Shown here in pieces: positions 55,198 to 64,000 of a stretch of 64,000 nucleotides of DNA. The notes under the pieces are model-generated. The model was not told where the DNA came from. It worked only from the letters and a program-made list of their open reading frames with translations, and ran no database searches. The stretch spans positions 496,001 to 560,000 of the forward strand of contig CAVVUC010000004.1 in assembly GCA_963751395.1 (NCBI GenBank), written 5' to 3'. The translations under genes and the position numbers were made by a program. Each line of letters opens with the position of its first letter. Position 1 is the first letter of the stretch. Source of the stretch: CAVVUC01 sp963751395 (lineage in GTDB: Bacteria; Verrucomicrobiota; Verrucomicrobiia; Chthoniobacterales; Chthoniobacteraceae).

Positions 55198-57850
55198 ATG
55201 ATCAAACCCTCCCACGCAACACTCTATTCGCTGATCGGCATTCTTCTGGCGACTTCAGCCTTTGTAGCTTCCTCCAAGGGAGATGTCCGCTCCGTCGCCG
55301 AGCGCGAAATCGCCCGAAGGCAGGAACAAGTCAGCCGGGCGAGAATAGCGGTCTCAAATGGCGATTCTGCGATGAAGCAGAACGACTACGAGTTGGCGGT
55401 CGAACAATACAAGACCGCATGCAAGCTTGTGCCAGACTCCCAGGAGACCGCCTCCCTGCGAAACAAGGCGCTAAGAGGTTTCTGCGACGCAAGTTGCAAA
55501 CTTGCCGAGCAGCGCATCTCGGAAGGGCGGTACGCCGATGCGGAAGTCATCGTAAAGGAAGTCATCTCCGAGGAATACGATCCGCATTACAAACCGGCGA
55601 TCGCCCTCATGGCCCACCTGGAGGATCCCGATTACTACAACAAGACCATCGGCCCGAAATTCCGCGGGAACGTCGAGACGGTGAAGAAACTCTTCACGGA
55701 AGCAGATGGCTACTACGCTTCCGGTCGCTATGATCTCGCCTACAAGCGCTACGAGCAAATTCTGAACGTGGACCCCTACAACATCGCCGCGCGCAAGGGA
55801 CAGGAAAAGGTCAACCAGGCGCGCGACAACTACGCGGTTCAGGCATACGACACCACCCGTTCCTACATGAACTGGCAGGTGGACAAGGCATGGGAGCGGC
55901 CGGTCAGAAAGTATGGACTCGAGGGCGGCAAGGCTTACGAAACCACCACCGTTTCCACCGCGAGCAATGTTGCCCTGCTCAATAAACTGAACCGCATCAT
56001 CATTCCGAAAATCAACTTCCAGGACGCCACCGTTCGTGAAGCGATCGACTTCTTGAAACAGAAGAGTCGCGATATGGACACGGCCGAGCCCGATCCGTCA
56101 AAGCGCGGAGTCAACATCGTCTTGAAACTGGATTCCGGCGGGGGCGCGGCGCCTGCCCCGGCGGCACCGGCCATTCCCGGCCTGGAGCAGGCACCCGCCG
56201 CAGAAGGGGCGGCACCCGCTGCCGGTGCAGCACCGGCAGTCAATCCAAGCGATGCGCGCATCACCCTTTCGTTGTCCAACATTCCGTTGATGGAGGCGTT
56301 AAAATACATCACCAATCTCGCCAACCTCAAGATCAAGGTGGACCCCTATGCCGTGGCGGTCGTTCCTTACTCGGAGAATACGGAGACTTTAATCACGAAA
56401 GAATACAAGGTTCCACCCAGCTTCATTCCCAGCTCTCCATCGGAAGGTGGAGCCGGGGGTGCTCTTGGAGGCGGGGCCCGTGCCGGGTCCGGCGGCGGAG
56501 GGGGAGATACCACCAAAGGCGGAATGGGTATCGCGAAGAAGATGGGTGCGAAGGAGTTTCTTGAATCACAGGGAATCGTGTTTCCTACCGGGGCGGCAGC
56601 CAATTACCTGCCCAGCAGCAGCAAACTGGTCGTTCGGAACACCCAGTTCGAACCTGGATTTGATCGACGCACTCGTCGATTCGACTGCCATCGTGCCGAC
56701 TCAGGTCGAGATCGAATCGAAGTTTGTCGAGATTACGCAGAACAATCTGAAGGAACTCACCTTTGACTGGTTGCTGGGCGCTTTCAATTTCCCAGGCTCC
56801 GAGAAAGTATTTGGAGCGGGAGGCACGGCAGGGACTTCGCCAGCGGTAAACCCGTTGGATTTTCCGCTGCCATACGCAACCACCGGAGCGCTGGCTCAAA
56901 CACCCCTTACAGGCGGTAACCGGAGCGGGAATGCGGCGATCAGTGCGAACGCGATTGACGCGCTCCTCTTCCCAACTGCAGGGGCGAGCAGACTTGCGCC
57001 AGCGGTTTTTGGTGTTGCAGGCGTTCTGACGGACCCGACCTTCAGCGTGGTCATGCGGGCGCTCAACCAGAAAAAAGGCGTTGATCTGTTGTCCGCACCA
57101 CGAGTGACAACGAAGAGCGGCCAGCGGGCTGTCATTGAAGTGATCCGTGAATTCCGTTACCCGACCGAATTCGATCCGCCTCAGATTCCGCAGAACTTCG
57201 GAAGCCAAAGCTTCCAGGGCGGACTTGGTACAGGCGGCGTGACCGGCGGTTCCACGGGCGCGTTTCCGGTGACGCCGACCACTCCCACCGCATTTGAAAC
57301 CCGCAACACCGGTGTCACGCTGGAAGTCGAACCGGTGATTGGACCCGATGGATACACCATTGATCTGAATCTTGTGCCGCAGGTTGTCGAATTCGAGGGC
57401 TTCATCAATTACGGAAGCCCGATTAAGACCATCAGTCCACTCGTTGCCGGCCTGGGCGGTGGGATTAATGCCGCACTGGGAGCATCTCCCTCCGTGACCC
57501 TGACCGACAACGTCATCAACCAGCCGATCTTCAGCACGCGCAAAGTGACCACGAGCGTGAGCATCTGGGATGGGCAGACAGTGGTTATTGGTGGCTTGAT
57601 CCGCGAGGATGTCCAGAAGGTCGAGGACAAAACGCCGATCATCGGGGACATCCCGTTTCTCGGACGGCTGTTCCGTTCGCAAGTTGATCAGCATCTGAAA
57701 CGCAACCTCATGATTTTCGTCACCGCCCGTCTGATCAACCCTGCCGGGGAACCGATCAGGCAGGACGAGGAAGATGAGGAAATCATTCCTCCGCTGGCCG
57801 GACCGGAAAAACAGCAGCCTGCGCCGCCGGAGATGCCTTACGCGAAGTAG
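55198..57850 (+). CDS. Outer-membrane secretin (GspD/PilQ-type, Amuc_1098-like), one frame break
   Basis: 883 residues after removing one extra T near 56647. A signal segment at 1-26, TPR-like helices (residues 50-230), a secretin N-domain (VTLSLSNIPLMEALKYI-like, here ITLSLSNIPLMEALKYITN), Gly/Ala/Pro-rich linkers, a second N-domain, and the secretin pore domain with VEIESKFVEI, RVTTKSGQRA, and the end VVIGGLIREDVQKVED and FLGRLFRS. It would form the outer-membrane channel for the pilus-like machine encoded just upstream. Confidence 0.9.
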
Positions 57851-57871
57851 GCCGCGCAAAGTTTGCTTCGT

Positions 57872-58469
57872 GTGCCGGTCTTGGGCATAACGGGAGGCAT
57901 TGCCACAGGCAAATCGAGCTTTACCGAAGCGCTCAGGCCACACCTGAGCGCAGAGGTGTTCGACGCCGACCGATGCGCGAGGGAGTTGGTGGCAGGCGAC
58001 CCGGGTGTGCGACTTTCGATTGGCGAGCGATTTCGGCAGTTCCGTTTTCGACACGAACGGGGAACTTGACCGTGCGAGCCTGCGACAGATTGTATTTTGC
58101 GATGAGGCCAAACGTCGTGAACTCGAGGCGATTCTGCATCCCGTGATTCGCCAGCGCTGGACCGGCCTGGCAGAGAAAGCCAGCAACCACTGGCTCATCG
58201 TTGATATTCCACTCCTGTTTGAAACCAAAACCGAACCCCTTTTCGATGCGATTGTTGTTGTCGCCTGCTCGCTCCCGACGCAGCGCGATCGGCTCGTCCG
58301 GATGCGAAACCTCAACTTTGAAATAGCCGACAGGATGATCGCATCGCAAGCCTCCCTGACAGTAAAAATCGAACGAGCCGACCATGTGATTTGGAGCGAG
58401 GTGCAACTGGTCGTTTTGGAGCAACAGGCGGAGGTCCTGGCTGCCTATTTGAAAAAGCGATATGGATGA
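57872..58469 (+). CDS. coaE: Dephospho-CoA kinase CoaE, one frame break
   Basis: Last enzyme of coenzyme A synthesis. P-loop GITGGIATGKS at the start, DADRCARELV, and the lid region VDIPLLFETK are typical. One extra C near 58034 breaks the frame; the corrected gene from GTG 57872 is 199 codons, 198 aa. A TTG at 57863 is an alternative start. It overlaps rho by eight bases. Confidence 0.9.
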
Positions 58470-59772
58470 CGTCACAAGCCTCCCGACGACGCCCGTCGAA
58501 CAAACACCGGAGACGATTCAGTTGGACGAGTTGCAGGCTCTGCCGCACCCGCGTCTGATCGAGTTGAGCCGAAAACTCAACCTGCGCCACAACCCCGAAG
58601 GGACGCGGCATCAGTTCATCTTCGAAATTCTCAAGGCCTGCGCGGCAAGGGGCGCTTCGATTTTTGCAGAGGGCGTTCTCGAGCTGACTGCCGAGAATCA
58701 CGGCTTCCTGCGCTGGCCCCGCTACAACTTTGCTCCATGCAACGAGGATGCCATCGTTTCCTCACAACTGGTTAAACAGTTCTTTCTCAGGAACGGTCAG
58801 CGCGTCGCGGGGCGATTGCGTGCGCCGCGTGACCGGGATAAATTCATGTCGATGGACCAAGTCACCGCGATCGAGGGGCAGCCCGCCGGTTCGTGGAAGG
58901 AGTTGAAGGACTTCGACAATCTGACGCCGCTTTTTCCAAACGAGCGAATCATCCTCGAAAATCCGAAGCGCCACTCGCTGATCGCACGCGCCGTGGATTT
59001 GATCACGCCGCTCGGACGTGGACAGCGCGCGCTCATTGTCGCGCCGCCACGCACAGGCAAAACGATCCTGCTCAAGGAGATCGCCCAGTCGATCATCGCC
59101 AACTCCCCCGACAACCATGTGATTCTTCTGCTCTTGGACGAACGGCCGGAGGAAGTCACCGATTTCCGACGGAGCGTCAACGCGGACATATTCAGTTCGA
59201 CCTTTGATGAACCGCCGTCGCGCCATGTGCAGGTGGCGGAGATTGTGAGCGATCGGGCGAAGCGGCTCGTCGAGATGAAAAAGCACGTCGTCATCCTTCT
59301 CGACAGCATCACGCGCATGGCCCGCGGCTACAACGCGCTGCAACCGGGCAAAGGCCGCACGATGTCTGGAGGCGTCGAGTCGAAAGCGCTCCTCAAACCG
59401 AAGAAGTTCTTCAGCGCCGCGCGCAACGTCGAAGAAGGGGGCAGTCTCACGATCATCGCGACGGCCCTGGTCGAAACCGAGAGCCGGATGGACGAGGTCA
59501 TCTTCGAGGAGTTCAAAGGGACGGGCAACATGGAACTGCACCTCGACCGTTCTCTCGTCGAGAAGCGCATCTTTCCTGCGATCCAGATTCTCAACTCCGG
59601 CACACGGCGCGAGGAGTTGCTGTATCATCCCGACGAGCTGGCCCGCATCCAGATTATGCGACGGCAGCTTGCGGAGATGCCGGCGGTCGAGGCCATGGAA
59701 GTGCTTCTGCAAAATCTCACCGCCACCAAGTCAAACGCAGAACTTCTGCTTGCCGGACTTCGCTACACGTGA
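58462..59772 (+). CDS. rho: Transcription termination factor Rho
   Basis: 436-residue hexameric RNA helicase. The N-terminal RNA-binding domain has FLRWPRYNFAPC and the OB-fold segments, the ATPase domain has Walker A APPRTGKTILLKE near residue 194, LLLDERPEEVTDFRR, and the Q/R-loop region SGGVESKALLKPKKFFSAARN in parts. The short N-terminus begins with about 25 unconserved residues. Frame intact; overlaps rnd. Confidence 0.96.
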   Translation: MDDVTSLPTTPVEQTPETIQLDELQALPHPRLIELSRKLNLRHNPEGTRHQFIFEILKACAARGASIFAEGVLELTAENHGFLRWPRYNFAPCNEDAIVSSQLVKQFFLRNGQRVAGRLRAPRDRDKFMSMDQVTAIEGQPAGSWKELKDFDNLTPLFPNERIILENPKRHSLIARAVDLITPLGRGQRALIVAPPRTGKTILLKEIAQSIIANSPDNHVILLLLDERPEEVTDFRRSVNADIFSSTFDEPPSRHVQVAEIVSDRAKRLVEMKKHVVILLDSITRMARGYNALQPGKGRTMSGGVESKALLKPKKFFSAARNVEEGGSLTIIATALVETESRMDEVIFEEFKGTGNMELHLDRSLVEKRIFPAIQILNSGTRREELLYHPDELARIQIMRRQLAEMPAVEAMEVLLQNLTATKSNAELLLAGLRYT

Positions 59773-60824
59773 TCGCAACGGACGGAGCCCTGGCAGAACT
59801 GGTTGCAAAACTCGATGGCGTGGACCGCATCGCCATCGATACCGAGGCGGACAGCTTGCACTGTTATTTCGAGAAGTTGTGCCTGATTCAGATCAGCATT
59901 CCCGGGCACGATTTTCTCGTGGACCCGCTTGCCGATTTTTCACTCGCACCGCTTTACAAAACGCTTTCCGCCAAAGAACTCATTCTCCACGGAGCGGACT
60001 TCGATCTGCGTCTGCTGCGCCGGGCCGGCCAAATGCACGCGAGCCGGATTTTTGACACGATGATCGCCGCGCGATTGGTCGGGCGCACCGAATTCAGTCT
60101 TGCCGCGCTGATCGCGCACCAATTCGGTGTCACGCTCGCGAAGGGATCGCAGAAGGCCAACTGGGCCCGGCGTCCGCTGCCGCCGCACATGGCTGAATAT
60201 GCCGTGAACGACACGCGCTACCTGCTGCCGCTTTCAGAAAAACTGGGCGAAGATCTGAGGCGGCTTGGACGATGGGAATGGTTCGAGCAGTCTTGTGAAA
60301 AGGCGATCGCGTCAGCCAACACCACTCGCGAGCGCGACGTGGAAAATGCCTGGCGCATTTCGGGAAGCTCCGATTTGCAGGGACGCGCCGCTGCGATTCT
60401 GCGTGCGCTTTGGAACTGGCGCGACGAAGAGGCGCGCAATACGGACCGGCCTGCGTTTCACATTTTGCACAACGAGCAACTCATCGTCGCCGCGCGTGGT
60501 TTCGACCAGGGCGAAGCGACCGCACCGGGACATTTGAGCGGTTCGAGGAGGAAGCGCTTTTTCCAAGCCGCCGAACACGCCCTCCAACTGCCGGAATCCG
60601 ACTGGCCGAAACTGATTCGCACAGCGCGCTCCCGACCGACTGCGGAAGAGCAGCGGTTGTTTCAGGAATACAAAAAGAAGCGCGACGAGTCGGCGAAGCA
60701 GCTCGGGCTTGATCCGTCGCTCATCGCGCCCAAGGCGATGCTGGAATCATTGGCGGCTGATTTCGAACAGACCCGCGCAAGGCTGCTCCCATGGCAGCGC
60801 GGCCTTCTCGGCATCGGCTCGTAG
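59769..60824 (+). CDS. rnd: Ribonuclease D
   Basis: 351-residue DEDD 3'-5' exoribonuclease for tRNA and stable RNA processing. ExoI motif IAIDTEADSLH, ExoII LHGADFDLRLLRR, ExoIII YAVNDTRYLLPL, followed by an HRDC domain (residues about 205-290). The GTG start at 59769 overlaps the rho stop by four bases, so coexpression is likely. Confidence 0.92.
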   Translation: MIATDGALAELVAKLDGVDRIAIDTEADSLHCYFEKLCLIQISIPGHDFLVDPLADFSLAPLYKTLSAKELILHGADFDLRLLRRAGQMHASRIFDTMIAARLVGRTEFSLAALIAHQFGVTLAKGSQKANWARRPLPPHMAEYAVNDTRYLLPLSEKLGEDLRRLGRWEWFEQSCEKAIASANTTRERDVENAWRISGSSDLQGRAAAILRALWNWRDEEARNTDRPAFHILHNEQLIVAARGFDQGEATAPGHLSGSRRKRFFQAAEHALQLPESDWPKLIRTARSRPTAEEQRLFQEYKKKRDESAKQLGLDPSLIAPKAMLESLAADFEQTRARLLPWQRGLLGIGS

Positions 60825-61362
60825 CTCCCGGTGACGCAACTATTCTGCGGGCGAGGGTTCGCTGGAACCGCTGGTCCAGAAGATCGAGGAATTCAGGCGC
60901 GAGCATCCCGGCATGCCGGGTCGTCCGGTCAGGCCGAACGAACCCGAAAACCGCTTTTGAGGCCCGGAGGGCCGGAAGGAAATTAGCCTGCTCGCCCATC
61001 CACCAACCTCCACTATTCCCCTCCGCCTCCTCGGTGGTGGAGCGAGGAACGAGCGGAACCACCGGGAATCGGCTGGCAGGGCATTCGCCCCGGCAGGGGG
61101 CGACGGAGCCGGCGAGGATCACCCGTTCCTCCGCACCCTCCGGGGCGGTTCGCTTTTGTGCGCCGATCCGGTGGTTTCGCTTCGCTTCACCACCGGCTAA
61201 CTTCCGGCGTCCCTCCGGGACAAAACACTCGCTCTCATCGGCAATCGCGGCGTTCGGGATGAAATGTCTTCTCGAAACAAACGGCGCCGAATGCCCTTTG
61301 ACAGGGTCGGGGCGTAATCGCGTCGCTCCGGCAATCCGAGTCAGGCGTTCAGCCAGCCTGAA
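60825..61362. other. Repeat-rich intergenic region
   Basis: No gene is supported. Two palindromes stand out: CGGTGGT/ACCACCG at 61032-61038 and 61058-61064, and the perfect eight-base pair CCGGTGGT/ACCACCGG at 61168-61175 and 61189-61196 with a loop of TTCGCTTCGCTTC type. Short blocks with GGAGGGCC and CCTCCGGGAC flank them. This looks like a composite of dispersed intergenic repeats of the kind common in PVC genomes. Confidence 0.6.
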
Positions 61363-61551
61363 TCAAAGTGCCTGAACCGGTTGCGCATTGCTCTGAACAG
61401 GCTTCGGAGCCGCTTGCGACTTGCCTTGAAGCTTCTTGGTCCACGGACCATTTGCTTTTGCCGGTGCATACAAGTCGCGCCGGGTTGAGAGAGTATTGCA
61501 GGAACTGAGCGAGATTGAGGCTGCAAGAAGCAGGGAGAGAACGAGTTTCAC
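61363..61551 (-). CDS. Small predicted lipoprotein
   Basis: 62-residue protein with a GTG start, a hydrophobic signal segment (LVLSLLLAASISL) and a lipobox ending in Cys at residue 18 (SLSSCN). The mature part is small, basic and Ala/Gln/Pro-rich (KAPKPVQSN type) with no recognised domain. The lipobox is the main support for a real gene. Coding by repeat-derived chance cannot be excluded for so short a frame. Confidence 0.6.
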   Translation of the reverse strand: MKLVLSLLLAASISLSSCNTLSTRRDLYAPAKANGPWTKKLQGKSQAAPKPVQSNAQPVQAL

Positions 61552-61662
61552 GGCGCGATGGGAACAAATTAGCCAGGTCCTGTCAATGCCGTCGCTGCTG
61601 GTTGATGGAAAGAAAAACTGTTGCCCATTTCGGGCGAGTCGTTAGCTTCTCCCCCCTTTCGC

Positions 61663-62676
61663 ATGATTATCGTAACCAAACCAGACGCGACCGAAGACCA
61701 GATTCAGCATATCGTGGATCGCATCAAGGAATGGGGGCTGAAGGCTGAAATCAGCCGCGGTGCGCTTCGCGTGGTCATCGGGGTGATCGGGCCGGAGGAT
61801 TTGATCCGCGAAAAGCCGCTGGCGGCGATTGCGGGTGTCGAGTCCGTGACGCCAGTGTTAAAGCCCTACAAGCTCGTGGCTCATGAATTTCGGCAGACGG
61901 AATCGCTCGTGAAAATCGGCGAAGTCGTCGTCGGCGGCAAAGAGATCGTGATCATGTCCGGACCGTGTTCGGTGGAAAGCCGCGAACAAATCATTTCGAT
62001 CGCGCGTGACGTGAAAAAGGCCGGCGCAAAAATCCTGCGGGGAGGCGCCTTCAAGCCGCGCACTTCGCCTTACACTTTTCAAGGACTCGGCGTGGAGGGT
62101 TTGAAAATGCTTGCCGAAGCACGTGAGGAGACGGGGCTGCCGGTGATTACCGAAGTCATGGACACGAAGGACCTCGAAGTGATCGAGAAGTACGCGGATT
62201 GCCTTCAGATCGGCGCGCGGAACATGCAGAATTTTTCGCTGCTCAAGGAAGTCGGACGCAGCAAGCTTCCCGTGATGCTGAAGCGCGGCATGAGCGCGAC
62301 GATCAAGGATCTGCTGATGAGTGCGGAATACATTCTGAGCGAGGGAAATTTCAACGTGATGCTCTGCGAACGCGGTATTCGCACGTTTGAAACGATGACG
62401 CGCAACACGCTGGACCTCAACGCGGTGCCCGTATTGAAAGCCGAGACTCATCTGCCGGTCGTCGTGGATCCGACGCACGGGATCGGGCTGCGCCCGTTCA
62501 TTCCGCAAATGGCGCTGGCTTCGGTGGCTGCCGGTGCCGACGCGCTGATGGTCGAAGTTCACAACTCGCCCGAACTGGCAAAGAGCGACGGCGAGCAGGC
62601 GCTGATGCCGGATGAATTCACGGATCTGGTCGCAGGAATCAGGGCCGTCGCGTTGGCGATCGGACGAACGGCTTGA
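61663..62676 (+). CDS. 3-deoxy-7-phosphoheptulonate (DAHP) synthase, type I-beta
   Basis: 337-residue first enzyme of the shikimate pathway. An N-terminal ferredoxin-like regulatory domain (residues 1-70, MIIVTKPDATEDQIQ) precedes the TIM barrel with MSGPCSVES, GGAFKPRTSPY, LQIGARNMQNF, KRGMSAT and VVDPTHGIG. This layout matches the Thermotoga-type AroF, in which the N-domain binds aromatic amino acids. ATG 61663 is used because the domain begins there. Confidence 0.93.
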   Translation: MIIVTKPDATEDQIQHIVDRIKEWGLKAEISRGALRVVIGVIGPEDLIREKPLAAIAGVESVTPVLKPYKLVAHEFRQTESLVKIGEVVVGGKEIVIMSGPCSVESREQIISIARDVKKAGAKILRGGAFKPRTSPYTFQGLGVEGLKMLAEAREETGLPVITEVMDTKDLEVIEKYADCLQIGARNMQNFSLLKEVGRSKLPVMLKRGMSATIKDLLMSAEYILSEGNFNVMLCERGIRTFETMTRNTLDLNAVPVLKAETHLPVVVDPTHGIGLRPFIPQMALASVAAGADALMVEVHNSPELAKSDGEQALMPDEFTDLVAGIRAVALAIGRTA

Positions 62677-62727
62677 CTTGCGGCGCGTTTTGTTGAGTGA
62701 TCGCAGTCAACAACAACGGAGAATACC

Positions 62728-63150
62728 ATGCTTAAAGAATTCAAAGAGTTCGCAATGAAGGGCAATGTCATCGATCTGGCGGTCGGTGTGATTATTGGTG
62801 CAGCTTTCGGAAAAATAGTCGCCTCTATCGTTGAGGACATCCTGATGCCGCCGATCGGCAAGATCGCGGGCAATCTCGATTTCAGTAACCTCTACATTCC
62901 ATTGTCCGAAAAAATCACCGCCGGGATGTCGCTTGCGGACGCGAAGAAGCTTGGGCCGGTGATTGCCTACGGCAATTTTCTCACCATCCTGATCAACTTC
63001 CTGATCGTCGCGTTCTGCATTTTCCTGGTGGTAAAAGCGATCAACACCCTGAAAAAAGCGCAACCCGCCGCGCCAGCCGCTCCGCCTGAACCCCCCAAGC
63101 AGGAAGTGTTGCTTGCCGAGATCCGCGACCTGCTGAAATCGCAGAAGTAA
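62728..63150 (+). CDS. mscL: Large-conductance mechanosensitive channel MscL
   Basis: 140-residue pentameric channel that opens under hypo-osmotic stress. The N-terminal amphipathic helix and first membrane helix (FAMKGNVIDLAVGVIIGAAFG) and the second helix (FLTILINFLIVAFCIFLVV) are typical. The C-terminal helix has a Pro/Ala linker (KKAQPAAPAAPPEPPK) and ends EIRDLLKSQ. A ribosome-binding GGAG lies just upstream. Confidence 0.95.
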   Translation: MLKEFKEFAMKGNVIDLAVGVIIGAAFGKIVASIVEDILMPPIGKIAGNLDFSNLYIPLSEKITAGMSLADAKKLGPVIAYGNFLTILINFLIVAFCIFLVVKAINTLKKAQPAAPAAPPEPPKQEVLLAEIRDLLKSQK

Positions 63151-63362
63151 GCCGTCGGCTGCTCTTCGTTTCGCGTTTTTGATTTAGTTTTTGATTGCGC
63201 CGCCCCCCGGATGCTCTCCGCCGGCAGCCAGAGGGTTGTCCTTGGCGTTCGAGCCTGTTTTTTTCGCAATAATGCGCGGCTCCGATCCTGCGGCATCCGT
63301 CCTGCTTATACTTTCCATAACAAATTTCCGAACCATTCCTCTGGAGTGGATCGTTTGTTGTT

Positions 63363-64000
63363 ATGGCCAAACTAATCATCAAACTTCCCAACTCCCGCGA
63401 TGTCATCCACGAGTTCAGTGGTGAATTGGTGACGTTGGGCCGGTCTGCCGACAACAAAGTCCAGATCAACCACGACTCCGTTTCCGGCCATCACGCCAAG
63501 TTCATTTTCACAAAAGGCCGTTATCGGCTCAAGGATCTCGACTCGACCAACAAGACTTGCATCAACGGCCTGCCGATCACCGAAGCGGTCCTGACCGGCT
63601 CCTGCACTCTGCGGTTCGGATCGGTCGAATGCGTGTTCAAGGAAGACCTCGCCGCGTCGGGTGAAAACATAGCGACGCAGTTGGCCGAGGCGCAGCGGCA
63701 GATCGCCGCGTTGATGCGTGCCCGCGACGCGCTCCACGAGCAAAACCAACTGGTCTCGAAGCAGCGCGACGCGTTGCAGATTTCCAACGATGATCTGAGC
63801 GACAAGATCTCTGACATTGAGGCGGAAAAGAATCGCATTTCTCAGGAACACGATTCTCTCGTTGCGCAGCAGGCCGGGGTGTCGGCAAAGCAGAGCCAAT
63901 ACGAACAGCAAATCCTTTCCCTGGAGAAAGAGCGTGATCTGGCACGCAAGCAAGTCGAAGAAAGCGGCGCAAATTCAAATCGTCAGGCGGAACAACTCGA
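63363..64000 (+). CDS. FHA-domain coiled-coil protein, 3'-partial
   Basis: At least 212 residues, running off the window. Residues 1-92 are an FHA phosphopeptide-binding domain: LGRSADNKV, SVSGHHAKF and DLDSTNKTCING give the Gly-Arg-Ser, Ser-x-x-His and Asn-Gly marks. From about residue 98 on it is a continuous coiled coil (AEAQRQIAALMRARDAL, DKISDIEAEKNRI). FHA domains read Thr phosphorylation, so a Ser/Thr kinase partner is expected elsewhere. Start ATG 63363. The 212 bases before it hold nothing I can name. Confidence 0.85.
   Translation, partial: MAKLIIKLPNSRDVIHEFSGELVTLGRSADNKVQINHDSVSGHHAKFIFTKGRYRLKDLDSTNKTCINGLPITEAVLTGSCTLRFGSVECVFKEDLAASGENIATQLAEAQRQIAALMRARDALHEQNQLVSKQRDALQISNDDLSDKISDIEAEKNRISQEHDSLVAQQAGVSAKQSQYEQQILSLEKERDLARKQVEESGANSNRQAEQL

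Overview
The window reads as a chromosome segment of a diderm Verrucomicrobiota bacterium, probably outside Akkermansia. The evidence is an Amuc_1098-1102-like pilus/secretin operon, a meso-DAP type MurE, Gram-negative porin and secretin genes, high GC, and many short intergenic repeats of the kind common in Verrucomicrobiota and Planctomycetota. All genus-level placement is inference.

Layout. 1-16.9 kb is a division and cell wall (dcw) cluster: ftsI (5' end outside), murE, murF, mraY, murD, a LysM membrane protein, ftsW, murG, murC joined to murB, ddl, ftsQ, ftsA, ftsZ. 16.9-25.9 kb is a phosphate block: porin, DUF47 protein, Pit, PstSCAB and PhoU, with two clear three-repeat Pho boxes. 26.0-28.8 kb (minus strand) is tRNA-Thr, tuf, tRNA-Trp, secE, nusG, rplK. 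29.0-34.8 kb is mixed housekeeping: YmdB-type phosphodiesterase, amidase, upp, RRM protein, glutaredoxin, deoC. 35.0-39.8 kb is a compact type VII-secretion-like cassette: a WXG100-like protein, two small helical proteins and a 1295-residue FtsK/EccC-like ATPase. 39.9-42.2 kb holds a host-attachment/BaeRF-like protein, rarA and a small unknown. 42.6-47.6 kb is a urease-associated region with a His-rich ABC ATPase, a shortened gamma-glutamyltranspeptidase-like gene, fused remnants of ureA/ureC/ureF, intact ureG and ureD, and a receiver domain. 47.7-50.9 kb has aroD, a polyprenyl-phosphate sugar transferase and a UDP-glucuronate decarboxylase. 50.9-57.9 kb is the Amuc_1100-type operon. 57.9-64 kb has coaE, rho, rnd, a repeat-rich gap, a small lipoprotein, a DAHP synthase, mscL and the start of an FHA protein.

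The most striking property is 43 places where the reading frame of an otherwise well conserved, mostly essential gene is interrupted by exactly one extra base. They affect ftsI, mraY, murC, murB, ddl, ftsQ, pstA, pstB, rplK, nusG, secE, tuf, the FtsK-like gene, the secretin and coaE. In every gene with both ends in the window, removing the extra bases gives a length divisible by three and a normal family length (EF-Tu 394 aa, Ddl 307 aa, RplK 141 aa). Twenty-five of the 43 lie between 10.40 and 13.20 kb. Sequencing or assembly error is the most economical explanation, so I annotate these as functional genes with disrupted frames, not as pseudogenes.

Best candidates for new biology: the WXG100/FtsK-like cassette; the Amuc_1100-type operon outside Akkermansia; and the collapsed urease locus with its His-rich ATPase. 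A further theme is short repeats that lie inside or against coding ends: a palindrome in rarA, a signal peptide built from a hairpin repeat, and repeats at the ends of ureG, ureD, murG, phoU and deoC.
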